From VMDJ01 sp038144195 (lineage in GTDB: Bacteria; Pseudomonadota; Gammaproteobacteria; Chromatiales; Chromatiaceae), in assembly GCA_038144195.1 (NCBI GenBank), contig JAYQNH010000002.1, forward strand, positions 744,001 to 808,000: DNA of 64,000 nt, in the 5' to 3' direction. Position numbers and translations under genes: made by a program. The first letter of the stretch is position 1, and each line of letters starts with the position of its first letter. Shown here piece after piece: positions 9,266 through 17,713 of the stretch. The notes beneath the pieces were generated by a model that saw only the letters and a list, made by a program, of their open reading frames with translations, made no database searches and was not told where the DNA came from.

Positions 9266-10663
9266 ATGAGCGACAAAAAGCTTTGGGCCGGACGTTTTTC
9301 TGAGCCTACCGATGCCTTCGTAGAAGCCTTCACCGCCTCCGTTGAGTTCGATAAGCGCCTCGCGCCTTACGATATTCAAGGCTCGATCGCTCACGCCATG
9401 ATGCTCGCAGCACAAGGTGTACTGACCGAGGATGAGAAGAACGCCATCATCACTGGCCTGACTGCCATCCTGCAAAAAGTCGAGAACGATGAGTTTGAGT
9501 GGTCAGTGCAACTCGAAGATGTGCATATGAACATCGAAGCCGCACTCACCGCAGATATTGGTGATGCCGGTAAAAAATTGCATACCGGTCGCTCACGTAA
9601 CGACCAAGTCGCCACCGATGTGCGTCTGTGGTTACGCCACGAACTCAACCTAATCGATGCTGAGCTCGATCGCTTACTAGCCGGCTTATTAGATATTGCT
9701 GAGCGAGAAGCATACACCATCCTGCCTGGCTTTACCCATTTGCAGACAGCACAGCCAATTACCTTTGGTCACCACATGATGGCGTGGTACGAAATGCTAG
9801 AGCGTGACATTTCACGTTTTGATGACTGCGCAAAGCGCCTTAACCAGATGCCGCTCGGTGCTGCCGCTTTGGCGGGAACCACTTTCCCGATCAACCGCGA
9901 GCACACCGCGCAACTGCTTGGTTTTAGCGAGCCATGTCGTAACTCACTCGATGCTGTGTCAGATCGTGACTTCGCCATTGAGTTCACCGCAGCTGCGAGT
10001 ATCTTGATGATGCACCTATCGCGCATGAGTGAAGAGTTGATCATTTGGTCATCGGCCCAATTTGGTTTCATTACCCTGTCAGACAGCTTCTGTACGGGTT
10101 CATCGATCATGCCGCAGAAAAAGAATCCGGATGTGCCAGAGCTAATTCGTGGCAAGAGCGGACGCATCTTTGGCCACCTAATGGCACTGCTAACCTTAAT
10201 GAAGTCGCAGCCGTTGGCGTACAACAAAGATAACCAAGAAGACAAAGAGCCACTGTTTGATGCGGTTGATAACGTGAAAGGCTCACTCAAAGTATTTGCC
10301 GACATGATCCCTGCGATCACCTGTCGCCCCGAGCGCATGCGCGCTGCTGCGCTAAAAGGCTTCGCAACGGCGACTGACCTGGCAGACTACCTTGTGCGTA
10401 AAGGCATTCCTTTCCGTGATGCTCATGAAGTGGTGGGCAAGTCTGTCGCTTACTGTGTAGACAAAGGCTGCGATCTCGCTGAGCTATCACTTGATGAGTT
10501 GAAACAATTTAGCGATGCGATTGGTGATGATGTGTTCGATTACTTAACACTCGAAGGCTCTGTTGCCGCGCGTGATCACATTGGTGGTACTGCACCGAAC
10601 CAAGTTCGCTTTGCGATTGAACAGGCACGTCTACGCGCGGAAGCAAAACATGCCGCTAGTTAA
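9266..10663 (+). CDS. argH: Argininosuccinate lyase
   Basis: Last step of arginine synthesis: cleaves argininosuccinate to arginine and fumarate. The fumarase/aspartase superfamily signature GSSIMPQKKNPD is present, together with the N-terminal LWAGRFSEP and TGRSRNDQVATD. The 465-residue length is normal. An open frame continues upstream to 8816 on the strand opposite hemB, but the family start is at 9266. The gene is divergent from hemB, with about 140 bp between them. A small tautomerase gene begins inside the last 14 bp. Confidence 0.96.
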   Translation: MSDKKLWAGRFSEPTDAFVEAFTASVEFDKRLAPYDIQGSIAHAMMLAAQGVLTEDEKNAIITGLTAILQKVENDEFEWSVQLEDVHMNIEAALTADIGDAGKKLHTGRSRNDQVATDVRLWLRHELNLIDAELDRLLAGLLDIAEREAYTILPGFTHLQTAQPITFGHHMMAWYEMLERDISRFDDCAKRLNQMPLGAAALAGTTFPINREHTAQLLGFSEPCRNSLDAVSDRDFAIEFTAAASILMMHLSRMSEELIIWSSAQFGFITLSDSFCTGSSIMPQKKNPDVPELIRGKSGRIFGHLMALLTLMKSQPLAYNKDNQEDKEPLFDAVDNVKGSLKVFADMIPAITCRPERMRAAALKGFATATDLADYLVRKGIPFRDAHEVVGKSVAYCVDKGCDLAELSLDELKQFSDAIGDDVFDYLTLEGSVAARDHIGGTAPNQVRFAIEQARLRAEAKHAAS

Positions 10664-10847
10664 CATCAATGTATTCAAAGAGGATCAGCCTTTCTGCTGA
10701 AACGAAAGCACTGATTCTAAATGTCACGCAAGCTGTCGCATTGGGAAAGACCCAGCAGCGACCTGGTGTATCATTGATGAACATTCAACAGATAACTGGG
10801 GATTCGGTGGTCAAACGATTACCGATAAACGCAAAGAAGTTAAATAA
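10650..10847 (+). CDS. 4-oxalocrotonate tautomerase family protein, two apparent frameshifts
   Basis: Not visible as one open frame. Reading ATG at 10650 gives MPLVNINVFKEDQP, then one extra base in the T run at 10691-10693, then SAETKALILNVTQAVALGK, then one missing base in the A run at 10746-10748, then DPAATWCIIDEHSTDNWGFG to a TAA. The sum is about 65 residues, the size of a 4-OT monomer. Pro follows the initiator Met, as the catalytic proline requires, and the IIDEHSTDNWGFGG block is typical of the family. Shine-Dalgarno GGAAG lies upstream. The start overlaps argH and the stop overlaps the next gene (TAATG). Substrate unknown. Confidence 0.75.
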
Positions 10848-11201
10848 TGCGCGACGATACTTTTTGGGATGCCCAGACCTGCCTCGAACACTTTCACATC
10901 ACCACTTTCCAAGGTGATGGCATCTTTGCTGTGTTCATCGATGAGTTATCGATGATTGATAAAACGCTTACCGACGCATACCTCACGCAGCACCAAGATA
11001 ATCTACTCAAGGCAGTTCGTATTCTTGAAAACACTGCGCTTAATATGCACGCCATGCAGCTATATCGCACCGCAGAAAGAGGCTGCTTGCCAATCTGAGG
11101 ATTGGTTTGATATCTCAGCCGCGTTTATCGGCCTGACTTCTGTACTTAAAGAAACACAAAACACCATTGGTGCGTTTGCTGAAACGGCGCAAAGCGCATA
11201 A
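10847..11201 (+). CDS. Hypothetical protein with an HPt-like helical pattern, apparent frameshift
   Basis: Begins MRDDTFWDAQTCLEHFH at an ATG overlapping the tautomerase stop. A premature stop after AERGCLPI is relieved by removing one A at 11076-11078, which restores TAEEAACQSEDWFDISAAF and about 117 residues. The helical pattern (FAVFIDELSMIDKTLTDA, then LLKAVRILENTALNMHA, then LYRTAEEAACQSEDW) resembles the four-helix bundle of histidine phosphotransfer domains, but the phospho-accepting His and the following Lys-Gly are absent. This is pattern resemblance only; function is unknown. A strong terminator follows 20 bp downstream. Confidence 0.6.
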
Positions 11202-11222
11202 TCACAAAAACACTCATGCATA

Positions 11223-11250
11223 AAAAAGCCCGGCCGAAGCCGGGCTTTTT
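11223..11250. terminator. Bidirectional rho-independent terminator
   Basis: A perfect 12-bp stem (AAAAAGCCCGGC, tetraloop CGAA, GCCGGGCTTTTT) separates the converging argH operon and the secreted low-complexity protein gene. Confidence 0.95.
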
Positions 11251-11265
11251 GCATCTAGCGCAAAA

Positions 11266-11634
11266 TTACTTTTGAGCTGGAGCTTGAGGAGCAATAGGCG
11301 CCTGTGGGTAGTAAGGCATTGGCATACGTGGAGCGTATGGCATTGCTGGCTGACCCTGTGGAGCAGCGCCGTAAGGCATTTGGCCGTATGGCATCTGACC
11401 GTATGGGTAGCCGTAACCACCGTAGTTGTTGTTGTCGAACATGTTCTTCATTTCTTCAAAATAGAAACGTGGGTCGAACGGCTCGTAAGGGTTACAGTTG
11501 TATGGGTTGTACCAACACTCTGGCTCGTTGTACTTGTCGTTACCAAAAAAGCTGTTGTTACCAAATACAGCTGATGCGTTAGATGCAGCCAATGTGGTCA
11601 AAGCAGCGATGGTTAAAGCGGCGAACTTTTTCAT
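11266..11634 (-). CDS. Secreted Pro/Tyr/Asn-rich low-complexity protein, possibly sulfur-globule-like
   Basis: 122 residues with a clear Sec signal peptide (MKKFAALTIAALTTLAASNASA). The mature part opens with Asn/Phe/Tyr-rich sequence (FGNNSFFGND, CWYNPYNCNPYEPFDP), has a short DPRFYFEEMKNMF segment, then Gly/Tyr and PYGQM repeats and a Pro/Gln/Ala tail. The composition resembles structural sulfur globule proteins of thiotrophic gammaproteobacteria, but that is inference from composition only. The start at 11634 is chosen because it has a GGAG Shine-Dalgarno and begins the signal peptide. Monocistronic, ending at a strong terminator. Confidence 0.7.
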   Translation of the reverse strand: MKKFAALTIAALTTLAASNASAVFGNNSFFGNDKYNEPECWYNPYNCNPYEPFDPRFYFEEMKNMFDNNNYGGYGYPYGQMPYGQMPYGAAPQGQPAMPYAPRMPMPYYPQAPIAPQAPAQK

Positions 11635-11646
11635 GCTTTTCTCCAA

Positions 11647-11886
11647 AAATTCGAAAACCTAGTTAGGCGCTGGCAGGGATGCCTTTGCCTTCCACCATAA
11701 AGTGGATCTAATATATTAAAATTAGCTAATATTGTAAAGCTCGAGACCATTCCGCCTCGAACGGTTTGTCTAATAATTTGATTTGCCACAAACTTTCAGC
11801 TGAAATTTGACTCTAAGGGTTCAAAGCCGATACAACTGCGCTATTGACTATTTATCTCGTTTTCACGACGTTTTAAGGAATTTTCG
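11647..11886. other. Divergent intergenic region with inverted and direct repeats
   Basis: Separates two divergent exported-protein genes. It contains the inverted repeat TCCAC-N6-GTGGA at 11691-11706 and two direct copies of CTAATAT (11708-11714 and 11726-11732), the first of which is also part of CTAAT-N8-ATTAG. These could be operator or upstream promoter elements. No ORF is convincing here. Confidence 0.4.
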
Positions 11887-12376
11887 ATGAAAAAAGCTCG
11901 TTTAATTGCACTTTCTGCCCTCATTTCTGGCGCTCTCGTGCTCACCGGCTGTCAAAACCAGCCCACTAAAGAAGAACAAGCAGGCCTTGTTGGCGCTATC
12001 GCTGGCGGTCTTCTCGGTAGCCAAGTTGGCGACGGAAACGGTCAAAAAAGCTGCCATCATCGCGGGCACCATTCTAGGTCATCACCTTGGCTCGAGCGTC
12101 GGTCGCACCATGGATGAGGTTGATCGCATGAAGGCTAACCAAGCGCTCGAATCTCAACCGGTGAATAAAACATCGACTTGGACCAACCCAGATTCGGGCA
12201 ATAAGTACGCGGTGACTCCAACCCGTACCTTCTTTGAGAAATCTGCTGAAACTCAAGAGATTCAGCCTTGCCGTGAATACACCACTGAAGCATGGATCGG
12301 CGGCCAGAAAGAGATGATCTACGGCACAGCCTGTCGCCAAGACGACGGCTCTTGGAAGATTGTCAGCACCAAATAA
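11887..12376 (+). CDS. Glycine-zipper surface-antigen-like lipoprotein, apparent frameshift
   Basis: Lipoprotein signal with lipobox LVLTGC, followed by a glycine-zipper membrane segment (GAIAGGLLGSQVG ... AIIAGTILGHHLGSSVG) and a C-terminal domain with WTNPDSGNKYAVTP, CREYT and GTACRQDDGSWKI, as in the Rickettsia 17-kDa surface antigen family. The two parts are in different frames; one extra A in the run of six at 12044-12049 explains this, and removing it gives GQKAAIIAG and about 162 residues. It probably sits in the outer membrane. Function is unknown beyond envelope association. Confidence 0.82.
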
Positions 12377-12399
12377 GCTGCTCGCTAAAGTCGCTGCTC

Positions 12400-12543
12400 A
12401 TGGAACCACCTCTCGAAAAGCCCGAGCCACCTGCTGACAACGAATGTTGTGAAAGCGGTTGTGAACCGTGCATTTGGGATGTCTACCGTGAGCAGCTAGC
12501 GCTTTGGCAAGCGCAACAAAAACAAGCCGCTGAGAAAAACTAG
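12400..12543 (+). CDS. Small oxidoreductase-like domain protein (PF09791-type)
   Basis: 47-residue protein with the motif PEPPADNECCESGCEPCIWD and VYREQL, which matches the oxidoreductase-like N-terminal family: a Pro-rich lead followed by CC-x3-C-x2-C. The four cysteines suggest metal or redox chemistry. The start at 12400 is the first Met giving a family-like N-terminus. It converges on the esterase gene with a 4 bp overlap. Confidence 0.75.
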   Translation: MEPPLEKPEPPADNECCESGCEPCIWDVYREQLALWQAQQKQAAEKN

Positions 12544-13190
12544 CTCAGTCGTTCTGCCAACCAAGCACCGATATCGCTGATCTCTGCCGGATGCACACTA
12601 TGCTCCATCGGGTAGGTACGCCAGGTGACCTCCGCGCCTCGATTAATCACTTCATCACGCGCTGCTTCACTCAAACTCAATGGCACCACGGTGTCTTGCG
12701 TGCCATGACATTGCAGCACCTTGAGTCCTTGTCCGTTTTGATGCGCTGAAATCAAATAGGTCGATAAGGCCAAAACGCCCGCGGGCTTGGTTTGCATCTG
12801 CAGCGCCACATCAAACGCAATCACTCCACCCTGCGAGAAGCCAGCGAGCACAATGTTCTCCTCGTGAATACCATGCGCCTTTTGCTCGTCAATCAAACGC
12901 AAAATATATGTCGAGGATTCTGCGACACCCGCCTCATCGACCTTGCGCCCAAGGTTCATCTCAAGAATGTCGTACCAAGCGCGCATTTGATAACCATTGT
13001 TGATCGTCACAGGCATCACCGAGGCATGCGGGAAGATAAAACGTATCGCATGCTCTGCAGGTAATCCGAGCTCTGGTACGATTGGCACAAAGTCCGAGCC
13101 GTCCGCGCCCAGTCCATGCATCCAGATCACGCATTGGCGTGCTGCTTGAGGTGGTTCGATAACGATGGGAGCGTCGTAGTGCAGGCTCAT
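12540..13190 (-). CDS. Carboxylesterase/phospholipase family alpha/beta hydrolase
   Basis: 216-residue serine hydrolase of the PF02230 family (EstB/YpfH-like). Visible elements are the oxyanion-hole HGLGADGSDF, the nucleophile elbow GFSQGG, the catalytic Asp in CHGTQDTVVP and the catalytic His in MEHSVHP. There is no signal peptide, so it acts in the cytosol. The start at 13190 (MSLHYDAP) is preferred; a longer in-frame start at 13316 would overlap lptM on the other strand. Natural substrate unknown. Confidence 0.88.
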   Translation of the reverse strand: MSLHYDAPIVIEPPQAARQCVIWMHGLGADGSDFVPIVPELGLPAEHAIRFIFPHASVMPVTINNGYQMRAWYDILEMNLGRKVDEAGVAESSTYILRLIDEQKAHGIHEENIVLAGFSQGGVIAFDVALQMQTKPAGVLALSTYLISAHQNGQGLKVLQCHGTQDTVVPLSLSEAARDEVINRGAEVTWRTYPMEHSVHPAEISDIGAWLAERLS

Positions 13191-13294
13191 AGTGTTGTCT
13201 CGTAAAGATTTAGGCGCATTGTAGCGATCAATGACTGACCTTTCGCGACTGCGTCCTTTATACTGTGACGTATCTAATAAATTTGAGTGATGCC

Positions 13295-13408
13295 ATGAAG
13301 CCGCTTTTTTTGACACTGATTATTGTCTCTGCCCTGACCTTGGGTGCCTGTGGTCAAAAAGGTCCGTTGACGCTCCCTGAGCCTGGTCAAACTGCCGAGC
13401 AAAAATAA
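13295..13408 (+). CDS. lptM: Small LPS-translocon lipoprotein LptM (YifL)
   Basis: 37-residue lipoprotein: MKPLFLTLIIVSALTLGAC with the lipobox LGAC, followed by the diagnostic GQKGPLTLPEP. LptM stabilises the LptDE outer-membrane LPS translocon in Enterobacteriaceae. It lies 3 bp upstream of lysA. The lptM-lysA-dapF-DUF484-xerC order is conserved in many gammaproteobacteria, which supports the call despite the short length. Confidence 0.88.
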   Translation: MKPLFLTLIIVSALTLGACGQKGPLTLPEPGQTAEQK

Positions 13409-13411
13409 TCC

Positions 13412-14662
13412 ATGGACTACTTCAATTACCGTGACGGTCAGCTGTTCGCTGAAGACGTTGCGTTAACCGATATTGCAAAAACACATGGCTCTCCTTGCTA
13501 TGTGTACTCACGTGCCACCTTAGAAAGACATTGGCGCGCCTTTGACGATGCGCTCAGTGGTCTGTCGCACTTAGTGTGCTTTGCGGTTAAAGCTAATTCC
13601 AACTTGGGTGTGCTGAATGTCCTCGCACGTCTTGGTTCAGGTTTCGACATCGTGTCAGTGGGTGAACTTGAGCGTGTGATTGCTGCCGGCGGCGATCCGA
13701 AAAAAGTGGTGTTCTCAGGTGTCGGCAAGCAAGCACACGAGATGCGCCGCGCGCTTGAAGTGGATATTCACTGTTTTAACGTTGAGAGCATCCCTGAGCT
13801 TGATCGCTTAAACGCGGTTGCTGGCGAGATGGGCAAAACAGCGCGCATTTCTCTGCGCGTTAATCCCGATGTCGATGCCAAAACACATCCGTATATTTCG
13901 ACCGGCTTAAAGCAAAACAAGTTTGGTATCGAAATCAGCGAAGCGCTTTCGATTTATCAAAAGGCTGCGACATTACCCAACCTCGAGATTGTTGGCGTGG
14001 ACTGTCACATCGGCTCTCAGCTGACTGAGCTATCTCCTTTCTTAGATGCACTTGATCGCGTGCTGGCATTGGTCGACAAGCTCGCTGAACAAGGCATTCA
14101 ACTGAAGCACCTCGATTTAGGGGGCGGCTTAGGTGTTCGCTACAACGAAGAAACACCACCCGAGCCTTCGGCTTATGTCACCGCATTGGTAGAAAAGCTC
14201 AAAGATAAGCCTTACGAGATCATTCTCGAACCTGGTCGCGCTATTGCAGCCAATGCAGGCGTATTACTCACAACCGTTGAGTTCTTAAAGCCTGGTGAAG
14301 CGAAAAACTTTGCGGTGATTGATGCTGCAATGAACGATTTGATTCGTCCGTCGCTTTATCAAGCGTGGCAAAAAATCATCCCGGTTGATGAAAACCAAAC
14401 AGGCGATGCGGGCCTTTATGATTTGGTCGGTCCGATTTGTGAAACCGGCGACTTCCTCGGTAAGGATCGTCAGCTGACCTTGCAAGAAGGCGCGCTGCTA
14501 GCCGTTCGCTCATCCGGTGCTTATGGTTTTACCATGGCGTCCAACTACAACACCCGCCCCCGTGTGGCAGAGGTGATGGTAGATGGTGCCGATGTGCATG
14601 TGGTGCGTCAGCGCGAAACCATCGCTGAGCTCTTTGCACACGAAAGCATTCTGCCCGCATAA
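13412..14662 (+). CDS. lysA: Diaminopimelate decarboxylase
   Basis: PLP enzyme that converts meso-diaminopimelate to lysine. 416 residues. The PLP lysine lies in CFAVKANSN, and the glycine-rich DLGGGLGVRY plus EPGRAIAANAG bind the phosphate. The C-terminal CETGDFLGKDR carries the active-site Cys. It is followed 27 bp later by dapF, whose product supplies its substrate. Confidence 0.96.
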   Translation: MDYFNYRDGQLFAEDVALTDIAKTHGSPCYVYSRATLERHWRAFDDALSGLSHLVCFAVKANSNLGVLNVLARLGSGFDIVSVGELERVIAAGGDPKKVVFSGVGKQAHEMRRALEVDIHCFNVESIPELDRLNAVAGEMGKTARISLRVNPDVDAKTHPYISTGLKQNKFGIEISEALSIYQKAATLPNLEIVGVDCHIGSQLTELSPFLDALDRVLALVDKLAEQGIQLKHLDLGGGLGVRYNEETPPEPSAYVTALVEKLKDKPYEIILEPGRAIAANAGVLLTTVEFLKPGEAKNFAVIDAAMNDLIRPSLYQAWQKIIPVDENQTGDAGLYDLVGPICETGDFLGKDRQLTLQEGALLAVRSSGAYGFTMASNYNTRPRVAEVMVDGADVHVVRQRETIAELFAHESILPA

Positions 14663-14689
14663 ATCGACGTTCTATGTCAGACTGATCAC

Positions 14690-15520
14690 ATGCAACTGTC
14701 TTTCTCAAAAATGCATGGCTTAGGTAACGACTTTGTCGTGTTTGATTGCACGCGCGAGCCGCTTGAGCTTAGCTCGGAGCAAAGCCGTGCGATTGCAGAT
14801 CGTCGCTTTGGTGTTGGCTGCGATCAAATTTTATTGGTTGAGCCTGCACGTGACGCACACACCGACTTCTACTACCGCATCTTTAATGCCGACGGCTCAG
14901 AGGTTGAGCAATGTGGCAACGGTGCGCGCTGCTTTGCGCGCTTTGTTCGTCTAAAAGGACTGACCGATAAAACCGTGATTGATGTCGGTACGACAAAAGG
15001 CCCGATTCAACTGACCATTCGTGATGATGAGCAGGTTGAAGTGAATATGGGCGCGCCACGCTTAGCGCCGAGCGAACTACCCTTTAATGCTGACGCACAA
15101 GCCATCACTTATTCATTAGATGTGAACGGCCAAAGCGTTGAGATCAATGCGGTATCGATGGGCAACCCACATGCGGTACTTGTGGTTGATGATGTGACCA
15201 TCGCTGAGGTGGAGACCTTAGGCCCAGCACTCGAATCACATGCAGCGTTTCCGCGTCGCGTGAATGTTGGCTTTATGGCAATTCAATCATCAAGCGAAAT
15301 TAATTTGCGCGTATATGAGCGTGGTAGTGGTGAAACACTGGCATGTGGCACTGGCGCTTGTGCTGCGGTTGTCGGTGGTCGACTTCGCGGCTTACTTGAT
15401 GAATCTGTCACCGTGCATTTACCCGGTGGTGATCTTTCTATTCGTTGGCAAGGCGATGGTGAACCTGTGTGGATGACCGGCCCTGCTACTCATGTCTTTG
15501 ATGGAATCTTGTCGTTATGA
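14690..15520 (+). CDS. dapF: Diaminopimelate epimerase
   Basis: Interconverts LL- and meso-diaminopimelate for lysine and peptidoglycan synthesis. The two catalytic cysteines are in EQCGNGARCFARF and TLACGTGACAAV. 276 residues is standard length. It overlaps the start of the DUF484 gene by 4 bp (ATGA), so the operon lptM-lysA-dapF-DUF484-xerC is tightly coupled. Confidence 0.97.
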   Translation: MQLSFSKMHGLGNDFVVFDCTREPLELSSEQSRAIADRRFGVGCDQILLVEPARDAHTDFYYRIFNADGSEVEQCGNGARCFARFVRLKGLTDKTVIDVGTTKGPIQLTIRDDEQVEVNMGAPRLAPSELPFNADAQAITYSLDVNGQSVEINAVSMGNPHAVLVVDDVTIAEVETLGPALESHAAFPRRVNVGFMAIQSSSEINLRVYERGSGETLACGTGACAAVVGGRLRGLLDESVTVHLPGGDLSIRWQGDGEPVWMTGPATHVFDGILSL

Positions 15521-16197
15521 GTTCTGCTGATAAAAACCTTGCGCAACAATCTTCGATGTCTGAAAGCGAGATCGTTGATTACTTAATTGCAAACCCTGAC
15601 TTTTTGTTTCGTCACCCTGATGTGATTGGCTCTTTAACCATTCCTCATGAAACAGGTAGTGCAGTTTCCTTAGTCGAACGTCAGGTACAAAGCTTGCGCG
15701 AACAAGTGGCGCAATACCGTCAGCAATTAGAGAGCCTGATTCTGGTTGCGCGCGAGAATGATGATCTGAATAAACGCCTGCATGTATTAACGCTAACGCT
15801 GATTAATGCGCGTGACTTTGATGACATGGTGAGTGGCGTACAAGATGAGCTACGCAACCTGTTCCACTGTGATGCTGTTCAACTCAAACTCTTTGACGAA
15901 GAGGCCCTCGAAAACAGCAATGAGCTAGGCGCTAAATTATTCGCTGACTTTATTAACTTACAGCAACCCAGCTGCGCATCATTAAACGAGGCACAACTCG
16001 ACTTTTTATTTGATGACGTTGCACACCATGCCGGCTCGGCTGCGTTGATTCCAATTCGCGGTAACGATGAAGTTGGCGTGCTAGCAATTGGTAGTCATGA
16101 TGCCGATCGCTTTACCGAACACCAAGGTATCGACTTTTTACAACGCTTGGGAGACTTGGTCAGCGCGACCTTGATGCGCTTACCGAAACGTTCATGA
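15517..16197 (+). CDS. DUF484 family protein (YigA-like)
   Basis: 226-residue protein with the N-terminal DUF484 signature (SESEIVDYLIANPDFLFRHP), a coiled-coil stretch and a C-terminal GAF-like fold (IPIRGNDEVGVLAIGSHD). Found almost always between dapF and xerC in gammaproteobacteria. Function unknown. It overlaps both dapF and xerC by 4 bp. Confidence 0.9.
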   Translation: MSSADKNLAQQSSMSESEIVDYLIANPDFLFRHPDVIGSLTIPHETGSAVSLVERQVQSLREQVAQYRQQLESLILVARENDDLNKRLHVLTLTLINARDFDDMVSGVQDELRNLFHCDAVQLKLFDEEALENSNELGAKLFADFINLQQPSCASLNEAQLDFLFDDVAHHAGSAALIPIRGNDEVGVLAIGSHDADRFTEHQGIDFLQRLGDLVSATLMRLPKRS

Positions 16198-17099
16198 GCG
16201 ATTCTGACGACAATGCGATAACACCCTATTTGGATTATTTGCGTTACGAACGTCGTCTCTCTCCTCGCACCTGTGAAAGCTATCAGCGTGATCTGAAGGA
16301 TTACCTGAACTGGTGTACACAACACAAAACGGATCCTTGGGAAAAAGTTCCACAAGCACAAGTCCGTCAGTACATGGCACATGCGCACCGCAGCGGCATC
16401 AGCGCTAAAAGTTTGCAGCGCCGTTTATCGTCTCTTCGCGGTTTGTTTAATTACCGATTACGAGAAGGCTTGTGCAAAGTGAATCCCGCAGAAGGGATTC
16501 GCGCGCCAAAAGTCGAACGTAAGCTACCCGTCACACTTGATGTTGATCAGGTCGGACAGCTAATGGCGATTCCTTGCAAGGAGGCGATCGACTATCGCGA
16601 TAAAGCCATCTTGGAATTGTTTTATTCCTCGGGTCTTCGATTGAGTGAGCTTGCTGCTTTGAATGTTGTCAGCTTACAAAGCAGCGATGGCATGCTCGAT
16701 ATCGTGGGTAAAGGTAATAAGTCTCGCCGGGTACCGATTGGCCGCTTAGCCCGCGAGGCGCTCGATGCGTGGCTCGGTGTTCGAGGTCAAATCGCCAAAG
16801 CCGGTGAAGCAGCCTTATTTGTCAGTCAGCGCGGCACACGCTTGAGCGTGCGGACAATTGAAGATCGGTTACGCCTTCGCGCCATTCAGCAAGGCATGCC
16901 CCGTCACGTACACCCGCATATGCTGCGCCACTCATTTGCCAGTCATATGCTCGAATCCTCCTCAGACCTGCGTGCTGTGCAGGAGCTATTAGGTCACGCC
17001 GATATCAGCACCACCCAAATCTACACCCACCTGGATTATCAACACCTCGCCCAGGTTTACGACAAAGCCCACCCCCGCGCCCGCAAAAAGCCTGATTAA
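16194..17099 (+). CDS. xerC: Site-specific tyrosine recombinase XerC
   Basis: Chromosome dimer resolution at dif together with XerD and FtsK. 301 residues with the N-terminal SAM-like DNA-binding domain (YLDYLRYERRLSPRTCESY) and the catalytic residues: Arg in SSGLRLSELAAL, HxxR in HMLRHSFASHML, His in LGHADISTTQIY and the nucleophile Tyr in IYTHLD. Last gene of the lptM operon. The operon context distinguishes it from XerD. Confidence 0.94.
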   Translation: MSDSDDNAITPYLDYLRYERRLSPRTCESYQRDLKDYLNWCTQHKTDPWEKVPQAQVRQYMAHAHRSGISAKSLQRRLSSLRGLFNYRLREGLCKVNPAEGIRAPKVERKLPVTLDVDQVGQLMAIPCKEAIDYRDKAILELFYSSGLRLSELAALNVVSLQSSDGMLDIVGKGNKSRRVPIGRLAREALDAWLGVRGQIAKAGEAALFVSQRGTRLSVRTIEDRLRLRAIQQGMPRHVHPHMLRHSFASHMLESSSDLRAVQELLGHADISTTQIYTHLDYQHLAQVYDKAHPRARKKPD

Positions 17100-17167
17100 G
17101 CGCACGGGCACCCAATCGGGTGATGCGCTACTATCTCGTCCCCCCAATTTAAAGAGCAGGGCTTCTC

Positions 17168-17713
17168 ATGCAAGAAATGCATGCAACAACGATTTTGTCG
17201 GTTCGCCGCAATGGCAAGGTAGTCATTGGTGGCGACGGTCAGGTATCTCTCGGTAACACCGTGATGAAAGGCAACGCGCGAAAAGTGCGTCGCCTATATA
17301 AAGGTCAGGTACTTGCTGGCTTTGCTGGCTCCACCTCGGATGCTTTCACCTTGTTTGAGCGCTTTGAAGCCAAACTCGAAAAACACTCAGGTCACCTTAC
17401 TCGTGCCGCGGTTGAGCTAGCCAAAGATTGGCGTACCGATCGTATGCTGCGTCGCCTCGAAGCCTTGTTGCTCGTGGCTGATAAAGAAGCCTCGTTAATT
17501 CTCACCGGTAACGGCGATGTAGTTGAGCCGGAAGATAGCTTGATGGCCATCGGTTCGGGCGGTAGCTATGCACAATCAGCGGCTCGCGCACTGTTGGATA
17601 ACACCGAGCTATCTGCGCGCGAGATCGTGGAGAAAGGTCTGCACATTGCGGCAGACATCTGTGTCTTTACCAACCACAACCTTGTAATTGAAGAGCTCGA
17701 CTGCAATGGCTGA
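17168..17713 (+). CDS. hslV: ATP-dependent protease subunit HslV
   Basis: Proteolytic subunit of the HslUV two-component protease. The mature N-terminal catalytic Thr lies in TTILSVRRNGKVVIGGDGQ after a short propeptide (MQEMHA), a form also seen outside the enterics. 181 residues. The ELAKDWRTDRMLR and IGSGGSYAQ blocks are conserved. The start could also be the Met three codons later. It overlaps hslU by 8 bp. Confidence 0.96.
   Translation: MQEMHATTILSVRRNGKVVIGGDGQVSLGNTVMKGNARKVRRLYKGQVLAGFAGSTSDAFTLFERFEAKLEKHSGHLTRAAVELAKDWRTDRMLRRLEALLLVADKEASLILTGNGDVVEPEDSLMAIGSGGSYAQSAARALLDNTELSAREIVEKGLHIAADICVFTNHNLVIEELDCNG

Noticed and set aside
10669..10917. An 82-codon open frame starting MYSKRISLS after argH
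   Set aside because: Only its middle is real coding sequence. It is the middle frame of the frameshifted tautomerase gene; correcting two homopolymers yields a 4-OT protein, and the tail of this frame overlaps the next gene out of frame.
11272..11574. Long open frames opposite the secreted repeat protein
   Set aside because: They are shadows caused by the low-complexity composition; the opposite strand has a signal peptide and Shine-Dalgarno.
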